64,000 nt of DNA, from contig JACGCM010002659.1 in the NCBI GenBank assembly GCA_014058105.1, forward strand, positions 1,054,001-1,118,000, read 5' to 3'. The notes below the pieces were generated by a model. The model had not been told where the DNA came from. It saw only the letters and a program-made list of their open reading frames with translations, and searched no databases. The position numbers and the translations under genes were made by a program. Each line of letters starts with the position of its first letter. The first letter of the stretch is position 1. This document shows, piece after piece, positions 52,560 to 64,000 of this stretch. This DNA is from Kingdonia uniflora. Taxonomy: Eukaryota > Streptophyta > Magnoliopsida > Ranunculales > Circaeasteraceae.

Positions 52560-55500
52560 AAAATCATAAGAAATTAAGGGCTGATATGTACCGTGGACTA
52601 CAAGATGCTATTAGGTCTAGTGAAAGGCTAGGTAAAAATGTTGGTAAATGAATTATTCTCCCTTCTTCCCATAATGGTAGTCATCGCAATATGTACTAAT
52701 ACTTTCAAGACGCAATGGTGTTAGTTTAAAAATGTAGCAAACCAATTTTTTTTTATAACCATGATTTGTAACCCGGAGTGGCCAAAGATAATCAATGAGC
52801 TAGGTCCGGGACAACAACTACAAAATCGTCTGGATTTAGTTACACGTATATCCCGTGCTAAATTCTTACGTATGAGAGATGATTTAGTAAAATTATCAGT
52901 ACTAGGGTTAGTTAAGTCTCATGTGTACGTTATAGAGTTCCAAAAATGAGGCATTCCGCATGTGCATATGTTGGTCATATTAAAAAAGTAGGATCGCCTA
53001 AGAGGACCGGATGATTATGACCAAATTGTATAAGATGAATTTCCGGACGAGGAGAAAGAGCTAAACTTTTTGAAATTGTTAAGAAACAAATGGTGCATGG
53101 ACTATGTGGTACCTAAAATACCAAATGCATTTGTATGGTAGACAGTAAGTGCAAAAAAAAAAAATTCCAAAAGATTTCGCTGAACACACAATTTAGGGTA
53201 ATGATTTCTACCCGATTTATCGTCGATGTTTTGACAAATGTTCAATCAAGATTGGAACAAAAACCTCTAATAATAGTTGGATATATCGTTAATTATAATG
53301 GATGGTTGCTTAAAAGATTCAACTACCACATAAACCTTGAAGTTTGTAGCAGTATCAAATAAATATTGGTAAAACAGATGATGTGGAAGAGATAAAACAA
53401 TTTGTAGATGCGAGATGGATAACTCCTCCAGAAGCTGCTTGGAGATTATTCGTATTCCCAATCAGTAAAATATATTCGGGAATAGAACGCTTGCAAATAC
53501 ACCTTCCAAATCAGCAACAAGTTACTTTTTTTAACTTTTAATCCCTCAAAGATATAGTTCAAAACGTCGACAATACCCAAACAATGTTAGCCGTGTTTTT
53601 TTTTTTGTTAAACGCGGAAGAATCCCATGCAAGAAAATTTATATATCATGAAATCCCTCAACACTATAGATGAATAAGTAAAGGAAAGTTTTGGCAAAGG
53701 CGTAAAAGTAAAATTAAGTATATTGAACGAATCTACACAGTCTAGCCGTCTGATGGAGAATGATTTTACTTGAGACTTTTATTAAATCATGTAAAAGGGC
53801 CTAGGTCCTTTGATGATATACGTACTATTAATGGTATTTCGTATAGGTCATTTAAGAGATCAGCAGAGGCCTTTGGTTTGTTAGAGGACGACAATACTAT
53901 TAGGGATTGTTTAGAAGAAGCAAACTTACTCCAATTCGCCCCAACTTTGAGAAAACTATTTGTTACACTATTAATATTTTGTGATTCTGCTAAAGTATCA
54001 GATTTATGGAAAGATTTCAGAGATCATATGTCACAAGATTACCGAAAAATGGGCCCTTACACCAATACAACACTCGATCTTAAATTAATTAGAGAAATTA
54101 ATGATTTACCTTGGCAACATAATAAATGTGTTCTTGATTACGTTTTGCCAATGATGGATTTAAATACTGAAGAACATGATGATTTGTTCAATCTGTTGAA
54201 AGACGAGCTCGATATTAAAACACCATTTATGGACTATCTAGTTAAAGATAAATTGAATCCTAAACAAAAGTATGCTTACGATTGAATTAAAAAATCTATA
54301 GATTGAAATGAAAGTAAGGTTTATTTGATTGATGGGCTAGGTGGTACCGGAAAGACATTCTTCTACCAGGCAATCCTGGCACAGTTAAGGCAAAATAGTA
54401 ATGTGGCGCTTGCAACAGCCTTATCAGGCATTGCATCCACTGTCATTCCAAGTGGTCAAACAACCCATTCTAGATTTAAACTGCCACTTACACTTGCAAT
54501 ATCAACAAGGGTTCAAATTTAGCCAAACTCATCAAACAATCTAAGGTCTTATTATGGCACGAATCTCCAATGATGCATAAACAATTTTTTGAAGCCCTAG
54601 ATAGAACACTGAAATGTATATTAGAATGTGATTCGGCCTTTGGTGGAATATTTTTTAATTATGGGGGAGGGCTTTCACCAAATCCTACCAGTGATCCCCT
54701 GATCAACTAGAGCCCAAACAATTGACGTTTGCATCATCAAATCTTGAATATGGCAATATACATAAGTTATTCAACTGGCAAAAAATATGTGAGCACGTAA
54801 CCATCCCGAATATTCAAACTTCTTACTTCAAGTCGGCAACGGCAACAATAATATCGAGGTCGATAGTGACTTAGTATGAATACCGGATGAAATGATTATA
54901 AAATGGGAAAATGAAGATTTAATAAATGATTTAATAGAATTTGTTTTCCCCGAACTGAGAAAGTTTGATCATGACATTTTTTATATGATAAACTAAACTA
55001 TATTAACACCACTAAATGAAACTGTGGATTTTGTAAACGAAAATATTATTAAAACATTATGAGGAGAAACTATTACATATTATTCATTAGATAGTGTTGA
55101 AAATAACAAACATAATTTGTATCCCCAGAAATTCCTAAATGCAATCATGCCTGGTAGATTACCTCCGCATAAATTAACCCTCAAAGAAGGAGCATCAATT
55201 ATGCTACTCAAAAGATGGATTATGTAATGAAAGGAGATTAATATGTTGTGAATTTAAGAAAAATACTATAAAGGCAGAAATAATGAATGTGCATCATAAA
55301 TGAGATATTGTATTCTTACCCCGTATACCATTAAAACCTTCAAAAAATGCCAATCTACCTTTTGTTATGGTACACAGACAATTTCCTATTAGGTTATACT
55401 TCGTACTGATGACCAATAAGTCACAAGATCAGACGATTTCTATAATAGGGGTCTTTTTAAGCGATTCCGCCTTCAGTCATGGTCATCTGTATGTCACTTT

Positions 55501-55640
55501 ATCAAGAGGTATTTCAAAGAAAAAAATACTAGGGTGTTAATATGTAATGGTAAATCACAAGACCTACCCGGTACCTATACAGTTAATGTAGTTTACAAAG
55601 AAATTCTTACAGTTTGCAAATTAGATAATCCCAACACCAA
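52560..55640 (+). pseudogene. Helitron Rep-helicase relic
   Basis: Order on the plus strand: Helitron-like N domain (TMICNPEWPKIINELGPGQQ, SVLGLVKSHVYVIEFQK); HUH motif PHVHMLVIL (HVH at 52959-52967); WRLFVFPISKIYP; DLWKDFRDHMSQDY; PIF1-type helicase with P-loop GLGGTGKTFFYQA (about 54334-54372), KVLLWHESPM (Walker B region, Asp to His), QTTHSRFKLP; C-terminal TNKSQDQTISIIGVFL and HGHLYVTLSRGISKK. Full plant RepHel is ~1,400 aa; this has many stops and a deletion at the catalytic tyrosines near 53360. The first exonic residues follow directly after the gypsy LTR, so that element lies in or at the edge of the Helitron. Confidence 0.9.
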
Positions 55641-56260
55641 ATGACATATTTATGGCCAATTGTTTCGCCAATCGTCATAAGTAGTACGTCAAATACAAGC
55701 GTGAACCACGTTAGAAAAATGTATTATTAATAATATTCAAAATGCATTACCATAACAGTATGGATGTATTTGCTGAAGTTATAGCCGCATCTGTGACCAT
55801 TCATGATTGCCGCATATAGGTGAGGATTCAACAACATCGACTATGATGGTATTGGTTATCTCCACATCCCATCTGGTAAACATAAATTAGGAATTCGTTT
55901 TGCTTTTTTAATGTGTTTCTTACCAATATTTAGAACTAACCTCATCTTTACATTTTATCATGCATTGCTTCCTACTATTTAGTTCTTCTCTTATTTATGG
56001 TGTTCCCAATATGCCGAACGAAAGAAATGGACATTCTAATCACGATGAAGGAAACCTTGTTTGATGCGGCAAAATATTCCACAATAATGGTTTGTAGGAT
56101 TAAGCCTCTGGTGTGAGCTTATGGGAGGTATTGATGATATGAATAATTAGAGGTGAGATATGCTATGTTTTGATATCTAATTTATACGCTATCTCGAGTA
56201 CTTTTAGGCGTAATGATGAATGGGTTGTTTGCCTAATTTTTACGCTATTTGTGTGTCATT
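55641..56260 (+). repeat. Helitron 3' flank with a repeat shared with the RING relic
   Basis: 56024-56100 (GACATTCTAATCACGATGAA, then GAAACCTTGTTTGATGCGGC) resembles the reverse complement of 47570-47640. There the matching sequence directly follows the CWICRS of the RING relic. This may be a captured gene fragment present twice. No Helitron CTRR end with hairpin was found by eye. Confidence 0.5.
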
Positions 56261-57701
56261 CAGATAATGAATGATCAATTCTTATAATAATATACCAAAC
56301 CTCTTGAAGCATATGTGAATTTTTTTTATTGTCAACTGTGAATCTATTAAGTCTAAAAACCCAGTAAACACATCTCTTAAATAGGAACTCATTTTCTTCA
56401 AGACTGCTAATATTATAACATTTAGACATAACTAGTTTATAGTTCCATAATTCCAGAAAATGGACACTACCAGCATAAGTAAACAGATGTTTGTAGATTT
56501 TATGGTACACCTTAATGAAAAAATAACTCATTACTACGAGGTTATCATATGCAGCAACACCAAAAAATTGATAATGTTCCAACATCAAGTAGATAGTCTT
56601 TCATTATTTGCAGGGTTCCTATCAATGGATGCTATTTGAATTTTTTTTTTCCTTCGATCTATCTCACATGGTATTGTTTACTGAAGCAGCATTGCAGTTT
56701 ATATCATCCATATATGTTGTTTTGTAATAAATCTTACAATGCTATTTGTTTATGTTTTTTCACATAGGGACAATTGCCTATAGCGTAAAGCTTGGAATGA
56801 ATTCGATTTCCAAACAATTTGAATGGACCAGGTAATATACAAAGGCTTGAGTAGTTAGTTAAGTAATAATTTCTTGCATATATGTTCTAAGTTGTTTCTT
56901 TGTCCATTTTCTTGTAGGAAACTTGCAGAACAGCAGACAAGAAATGTTGCTTCGCTTGAAATACATTGAAGGGTATCTGAAGATGGTGAAATAAGGAGAT
57001 GCAAAGTGATATGTCTATATTTATTATATGGCTGAATAATATTCAAGTTTAAGGACTTAATTTTCATTACTCTATTTTTCATAATGAAAATGTAATAGAG
57101 GATTGCCTAAAAATTCCATTGCATGCTTTTAGACTGAGTTTAGAGTCTAGGTTAATTGGCTTAGACCATTTTACTATATTGCAAATCACAATCCAACTAG
57201 TATAATAGAAACAATGCATCTCAGAACCTACACAATAGGTCTTATTATCAACAATGTCTTACTTTCAGCCAACAATATCCACAACCAAAGAGTAATACTT
57301 ATTCCAGCCATGAAAATAGATAAAGCCACAACTAAAGAAAGTAAACCATGATACAAAATTATGTCATAGACATTCTGAATTACAAAGAGTTCAAATGGTT
57401 GGTAAAGAAAACATGCGAGGCTTTCACCAATCTTAACTATTTTAATACCAGATCACTGGCAACAAAATGAGTAGAATGCTAGTATAAAGTTTAAATACAC
57501 TAAAGAAGATAAACAGTGGTGATTGTTTTTAGATTGATGTTTACTCTATCGATGGGTCTCAAAGAAAATATATGTTTAGCAAATATAAAAATATAGAGCA
57601 CAATAATATATTATCTTTTATTTATGGTTTGAGGATAATTTATTAACATATATTCTGCAACATAAACACCAAGCTTTTTTAATTTTGCAAACACTATAAT
57701 A

Positions 57702-57739
<38 letters not shown>

Positions 57740-58770
57740 ACCATATACCATATATTCTGAAATCTAAACAAAAATGGGACTTTATCTAAATTTATGTGTT
57801 TCAAATTTAGAAAATACTCTAATTTGATCTTTATTTCCAAAATACTAGCTTCTTGCTAACTTATAAATGTATGATATACAACCATTAGAAACCGTGACTA
57901 CCTTTACCTCCACATAGCTCTCTGGTGAGTCCAAAACCTACTTTTACTATTAATTAACTTATGCGTTTATGTATTAGTTTTGTAATTCTCTTTATACTTA
58001 TGCTAACTCATCTCTTGACTCTCTTCCTGCCATTTTCTTTGTCCCAAGATTAGTTTTAGTTATGTTCTTATTGAGTATTTGTTCAAGATTAGTTTGTTCC
58101 TACCCTTATAGTTAAACTTTGCAATTATATTAGTATTAGTTGTATCTCGTTATGCCTTATATTTATCACAAATTTGGTTCTTACTTATAGTAGGACCTAA
58201 GTCAGACTCAGTTAGGTGACGTTGTTGTTATAGTGCAACTTAGTCCATGAGAGTTTGGATAATATAAATCTTATATAAGAAGAGTTATAGTAAAAAAGAA
58301 AAACACATACATATACGAGCAAAAAGTAAAGAAATAGTCAAGCTTTGTAAAGCATCTGAACCCTGAAGGAGGGGGATTTATGATTTATTATACATTATAC
58401 ATGTAAGGCAGGCATCTGACCTTTGCAAAACAAAAACAACTATAATACCAATTAATTATATTTATTGTTATATAGAAAGTATGAAATAAGTAGTTTACTA
58501 GAAAAAAAACCCCAACCTATATACAGATTCTTTTAGCATGTAAATATGGACTTCATTAATATCTATAAACTGGATACAACACTTTCTGATTATTCCCCCA
58601 ATGACGTGTCTTAACAAAGTACAAACTATATTTGACTACGATTTTGACTTGTGATACGATTAACTTCGTGACTATGGATGTTTTAAATACAATAACTTAT
58701 CATCCTTACGTCAAAGTCATCGAACTATCATTATGACACGTATTTGACAACTACGACCATAGTGAAACCA
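56261..58770. other. AT-rich sequence, no gene recognised
   Basis: One possible exon end at about 56919-56970 (acceptor CTTGTAG, then KLAEQQTRNVASLEIH and stop) cannot be assigned. Otherwise only short ORFs. Confidence 0.4.
57703..57738. repeat. (TA)n microsatellite
   Basis: About 17 TA units without interruption. Confidence 0.9.
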
Positions 58771-58778
58771 TCAAATAC

Positions 58779-59132
58779 TTGAGGTTCATTTGCCAAGAAG
58801 ATCAAGGTGTCCAAATTGGAGAAGATTTTTGGAACGATAATTATAATTTGTTTCTAGCATTTCTGAAGGAAAATGCATTGAACGCCCTACGTAGGGAAAA
58901 GTCTTGCGTGACGATTAATATGGAGGTTGATATTCATCATACTTATATACTGAGTATGGCCTGCGCATATTCAACCATAAGATGCAGTCTCCAACATTTG
59001 AATCAATTCAACATTTGGAACAATATGAATATGTGTATGAGGGACCCCAAAATACTCAAGAATGCATGTGTTCTTTGTAAGTACGACTATACAGACCATG
59101 ACATGCTCTGCAATATCTTATTTTCCATATAA
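58779..59132 (+). CDS. 117-codon ORF, unrecognised
   Basis: The longest open frame in the right 8 kb (starts MRFICQEDQGVQIGEDFW). It has a Cys-rich C-terminus with C-x2-C and later Cys residues but no family I recognise. Could be an exon of a decayed gene or chance. Confidence 0.2.
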   Translation: MRFICQEDQGVQIGEDFWNDNYNLFLAFLKENALNALRREKSCVTINMEVDIHHTYILSMACAYSTIRCSLQHLNQFNIWNNMNMCMRDPKILKNACVLCKYDYTDHDMLCNILFSI

Positions 59133-62100
59133 ATAAATTAAGTATCATTTTCATTTATTTCTAATGTTCTCTTATGTAGTACATATTATGCTCTTCGTAC
59201 TTTCTTTATTTCTCCCCTATGCGCCGCTTAAGATTTATTTTTTAGTCAAATAAGAACTATTACGATATAATGTTTAGAACTATGTTATGCAGTTTATTAT
59301 CGACACCAAATATTTTGCCCTCTTAATTCAAGTGATTATGGTTCTCCAAAGTTGAAGCAATTATCCTATGATCCTTAGAGCAGTGTCAAATCTCTGAGAT
59401 ATATTTATAAGCACATCAATTATAAAGGTCATCTTCCAACGACTATGTTTATCGAATAAGGTCCTATAATAGTTTTTATTTATTTATAAAGATTTATAAT
59501 TATTCATGAATTAGTGTAATAATAGTACTATAAGTTTCCAAGTTTTTTTCGCGCATTATGTACTAAAAGAAATTTATGTCGAAGTGCTTAAAAATTGGTT
59601 GAGATAACGACGACTGCATGCTCCATAATAAACACCTCACAACTTATTCTGCATGAGAATTATGTTTAGTAGTGAATGCCTGGTATACTTATTTAGTCGC
59701 TACGGTAGGAACCCTTTTCATTAATGGAGAGAAAGAAATTCACGGCTAAAGGACCTTTAGGGAATGGTATGTCGAGAAGAAGATTGGTAAGGTTCCAGAG
59801 CCCATATCTTAATTTAGAACCTAACCATGAAGTATTAAGATTATGTAGAAATAGTTCTTATTTCTCATGATTTTCGCTGCAATTTATCGCAAACCATTAT
59901 AAGAGCATCCTCAGCCGACTCTCAAAAATCTTTATGAAATTGACAAAAGCTCAGTTAAGATCCATAGATATCATGGATCCCCATTATCTCATTGTGAAAA
60001 ATCATCTCAAACCTCTATCTATTATTTTCCCAATGCATGCATGAACTCCTGAATCACCCACAGTTACAACCAACCCGCAATCATGACTTATCTCTTAAAG
60101 GATCTTCATTCTTCAGTATCCTTCTTATGATGGTTTCATTAGTCTTTATCCAAGTCTAGAATTGTCTGAGCTATTTATGGCTGCTAAAGATGATCCACTT
60201 AAGTGTTTTGCTCTTCATTTAACATGATTTCTGTCGATTATTTTCAGCAGTATTCTGGTGTAGCATTTGCACTCTATTTGCTCATGAACTATTTCAGCAG
60301 TATTACATCTAAAAAGGGTAAAACAAGAAAGATATCAAAACATAAGATACTCAAAAAGGGAAAATACACAAGTATTAAGGCTTAAAATATACACAATAAT
60401 GTGTATATCATTAACCACTTGGTTCGAGTCAAAAGATTTTATAAACTTGTAACAATATCAGAAATAATTTAGTTGTCCGAGTTTAAAGATGAGACATATT
60501 CACTATTTCAATTTCTTTTCTTCTTCTAAAATTAAATCTTTTTGTTGCAATGTTGTTCCAATCTTTATCTTTTGTGGAGTTTCTTTTATGAGTGTTTATG
60601 TCCTTATAATCTTATTCAGACTGACATCACGAGTTTCATTTTTACAATAAATATAGCCACGAAAATGACAGTGACGTCATCCATACATCACTTGTCCATC
60701 CCACTTAGTATACTTAAATATTACTGAAAATACCATCTAAAATAAATACAAATTGTTGTTAGGTGTGACTACAAAACCCTTATCTGGTACGTTATTCGGC
60801 CTAATCCACCCTCTTCTTATCTGCATCTATTCCCTCTTTATATATAAATATCTCTCCCCTTTTGACTGATATTGGCTAGAGGATATGCCTGTGCCGCTCA
60901 CCCCTGCATAGAGGATCACAAACCTATCATATTAGTAGATCCTTGGTCAAGTCAACAATCAAATTATAGGTCAGGTTACAGACTTGACCCATGACTCACA
61001 TGACCTTATGTCTATATGGCTTTCCCCTATGGGGTCCAAACTTTTTGAATGGGCCCAAATCGCTTTGGCCTATGGGTCGGACCTGTCTATGCCCCCCTTG
61101 CAAAGCAGGCCAGCACTTTAGGTGGCTTTATCTTTAGGCCTTCTTCAAGTGGGTGCCTATCCTATGTAGATCTGGCCTTTGAACCTTGGCTACGCAAACA
61201 AACTTAAGTATAAATGGTAAAACTGTAATCATATTTTTACCTATCTCATCTCTCGAGTCTCAACCCAACCTTCGACATCTCCAAAAATCTTCTCTTTCAT
61301 CTCAATCTCTAATTCAAGATTTATAGGTAAATTTTAAAGATTCATCAATCTAATGTAAGTAATTGAATTTATGTTCATTTCATTTAGATTGATTTTTGTT
61401 TCGTTTGATTTCGACTTTTTTAGGGTTTTGTCATGACCTAATCATCCAAATAATTGAATCTTCAACTTGCAGATTTCTTGGATACCCTTTCTATCATTGA
61501 TCATTTCTAAAGATGGGTATCTCCTAATTAGATCTCCTACAGTTTCTTTACATTACATCTAATGATTTTGAGCCCATCTTGAGTTCATTCATGGTAGACA
61601 AACCACTGATAAGGTCAACTTCCGTGAAACAGAGTGATTCGAAGGCTATCATGGTAAGATAACTAAATAACTTTACATTTATAAAGCTAAAACCAAATAT
61701 TATTATTTTGTATTAGTAATATATTATTTTCCTTTTATGATGTTATTTTTATTTCACTCAAATGCATTTGACATCATATTCTCGAATCATGGTTATAGTA
61801 GTTATTTAAGTTGCAAAAAATGTACTCGAACGCTTATATTTGAAATCTTGCTATGAAGACCATAACTTATATACCATTGAGTATAATCCATTGTATGCCC
61901 CATTTGTTTATGTGACATTTAACACATTCAACTACTGATTTTTTTGACACCCTGCTATTGTTTACCCAATTTATGACTTACATTGGTACTAATCCTTTCA
62001 TGGCATTGAGTGACCAATATTTGTTTATGATTTTCGCTAATTTATGGTGTTACTATATGTTTCAGATATGGGTTAATTTCATCGAAAAGTGTGAGCTTAC

Positions 62101-62420
62101 TGGAAAAAAGCTTATTACAAATGGAACAATTGGTTTTGACAACCTGGAGTCTTGGCAACACTCAAAGATCAAGATAATTAACACTGGAATTCCTTCATAT
62201 TCATTTCTCCAGTGCATTCTCATATATATCAAGAGTGGTTCCCCTGGCTTTATCTTGCGTACGACAAACTCTACTTGACATTACTTATTATATATTTTTG
62301 GAATTATTTAGGCACTTTAGGTTGTCGTGTGGTTGTGCAACCCTACGCTTCATAATTGAGAGAGATCACTCCCTAGACTTGTAAAATTATGAAAACAAAG
62401 AAGAGTTTTGGAGATTTTTT
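59133..62420. other. AT-rich intergenic sequence
   Basis: No recognisable gene. ORF 61958-62278 (106 codons, hydrophobic start) has no identifiable motif. Confidence 0.4.
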
Positions 62421-62424
62421 GCAG

Positions 62425-63350
62425 TCACGCCCCAAAATCCGTATTCTAAGACTTGCCAGAATACGTATCTCGAGGCAGTGAACAAGTCGGGCATCCCCTA
62501 ACGGATGACCCCAGCTAATATAAAAATTATAGAAATTTATAATACTGCATCCACACAATAGTAAGCATAGCGAAAATAACAAGATTAAAAAAGAAAGTCT
62601 AAAACCAACTCCTATCAATTTGCCAATCAAAATGGCTACAACCAAAGAAATAAAATAGAATCTCACATCAACGGTAAACAAACTAAAAGAACGTCGTAAC
62701 AATGCCCATCTACCACCCCTAGCAGTTCTAAATACCTTGTTAAAGACCCGGTCCTGAAATATATCGCACAAGGCGTTAACAAACCATAGCTAAGCAAGTA
62801 CATTATCCTTAAAATTCACCATATAAGATAAGGTATATAGACAATGGTAATGATACAATATATAGAAATATTGTCTATTATCAAGCAAGATTCCTATGAT
62901 ATATAACTATTCAATTCATAAATTTTATTATCAAGATTCAAGACGATATTCATGGACAATATGTATGTGAATATTATTCTATCAGTAAATTGTATACATG
63001 GCTTGCTCATATGGCTTAACCATACTCTAGAAATCTTCTGTCCTCGACTCGGAAAGTAATCCAAAATTTATCAGGATTAGATTATCTTTTAGAGCTTAAA
63101 GCCCATGAAAATGCCCAAGGTTCTGCATAATCCCAATGACCTGACCAACACTCTTTTAGGAATAAATCCCAACGAGATGCCTACGGTTTAAATCAATGAC
63201 CTGACTAATGCTCTTTCAGGGATTGAAGCCCATGGAAATGTTATAAACTCTGTTATTTCCTATGACTTGACAAATATTCTTTTAAGGATTGAAACCCATA
63301 GAAATGTCAAGATTTACTATAGACCTGACCAATATAACCCTAATGCATAC
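62425..63350 (+). repeat. LTR-like sequence
   Basis: TCACGCCCCAAAATCCG at 62427 is a frequent LTR start in plant gypsy elements. The following ~900 bp carry no gene and include the repeat array at 63086-63335. No PBS, partner LTR or terminal CA could be fixed, so the call is tentative. Confidence 0.35.
63086..63335 (+). repeat. Imperfect ~65-bp tandem repeat, four copies
   Basis: Each unit has TTTTAGGGATTGAA-GCCCAT, GAAATG, and ends near TGACCTGACCAA-CTC. Copies begin near 63089, 63158, 63219 and 63282 and have diverged considerably. Confidence 0.75.
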
Positions 63351-64000
63351 CACACTTCTTATTAATTACCCCAAATAACACCTATCCCTTAATTTTATAA
63401 CTCTTTAAGCCACTGGATCTCATGCATTTCTCCATAATTTTAAGAGAAAATTGAATCCAAGTGATGATCTTTGATAACCACAACAAATTTTTAGGCATTA
63501 GAAAATGCCACTATTTTTTGCAGGCAATGTAAGATCATATTGTTCAAAATAAAGTATCACATATGCTATTTTCTCATAGAGAAATATGCATTTGTTTTAG
63601 GTAATGGGTGATAATATCGAAACAAAAAAATGTGAATAGAGTTGAGGGAAGGGTTTAAATTGGCTAATTAAACCGATGATTATAATGAAGGAGCAAATTA
63701 TTAGTCTCCACATGTTTTAATCTTAGCTGTTAGATGCACTACTTTAAACAATTTGTCGCCACAAACATTAAGATACCTAGACGTTGTTTTATACACACAA
63801 GGATGGGAGAAAGTCACGTTTTTGATTCGTTCCCCTCCTGGTGAGCTGCCCAAAACCATTTTTTTTTTATTGAGGCAAAAACATAAAAAAAAATGACTTG
63901 GAGAATGATTTGTCTCTTGTTGGGGTCACTCTTACAATATTAGATCCAATAGTATGTATCCTAAACGGCTGAAATCTTCGTCATGTTAGAATTAGGTGAG
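63351..64000. other. AT-rich end of window
   Basis: No gene or repeat end recognised. Confidence 0.4.

Noticed and set aside
57180..57210. CTAGT near 57197 as a Helitron 3' end
   Set aside because: No stable GC-rich hairpin lies just upstream and no matching TC start was found.
59133..62420. Search for hidden gene in the long AT-rich stretch
   Set aside because: Short hydrophobic ORFs only; no motif, splice pattern or codon bias I could support.
63086..63335. Evenly spaced repeats that could suggest a CRISPR array
   Set aside because: Units are diverged, about 65 bp with no unique spacers, and the DNA is plant nuclear.

Overview
The window is nuclear DNA of a flowering plant, most likely a eudicot. 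It has AT-rich intergenic sequence, one nine-exon nuclear gene for a mitochondrial protein with canonical GT-AG introns, and a dense nest of plant transposable elements: Ty3/gypsy chromovirus, Ty1/copia, Tat-like gypsy, Helitron, PIF/Harbinger, hAT, MULE, MITE, TRIM and LINE. No bacterial or organellar signature is visible. The species cannot be named from the sequence alone.

Layout. 1-180: a broken copy of the 5' end of the mitochondrial ATP synthase beta-subunit gene (ATP2). 218-4875: a PIF/Harbinger element with TTA target duplication that keeps a two-exon MYB/SANT protein and scrambled LINE pieces but no recognisable transposase. 4879-11330: decayed unique sequence with three unrelated protein-gene relics, all on the minus strand (PHD-finger MMD1/MS1-like, receptor-like kinase, AVT3-type amino acid transporter). 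11335-16692: a degenerate chromovirus with chromodomain. 17484-29415: a stack of GGCTCAGTTTGG-type TIR elements, one inside another, split by a 9.2-kb Ty1/copia element that itself carries two inverted hAT elements and a 39-bp minisatellite.

29811-36819 (minus): the main gene, ATP2, with nine exons totalling 561 codons. It is complete except for one in-frame stop at codon 69. Its 4-kb last intron holds a PPR relic and a MULE with a perfect 9-bp target duplication. A chromovirus LTR, itself carrying a MITE, starts 61 bp upstream of the ATG. A second copy of exon 1, without the stop, lies at 41368-41853. Two more 5'-end copies lie at 1-114 and about 37650-37740, the latter fused to the retroelement leader.

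37740-47480: LINE, copia LTR, a perfect 19-bp hairpin, and a 519-bp TRIM with an internal domain of only 46 bp. 47480-56110: a RING-H2 relic, a Tat-like gypsy fragment (minus) with an opposite-strand coiled-coil ORF, and a Helitron Rep-helicase relic that has lost its catalytic-tyrosine segment. 56110-64000: mostly AT-rich sequence without recognisable genes, ending in a minisatellite-bearing LTR-like region.

The window is therefore a record of transposon activity around a duplicated ATP2 locus. Only the MYB/SANT ORF and the ATP2 exons look like well-conserved coding sequence. I see no convincing new enzymatic system. The most unusual items are the ATP2 copies joined to one LTR family, the nested TE stack, the TRIM and the same-strand gene-fragment island.
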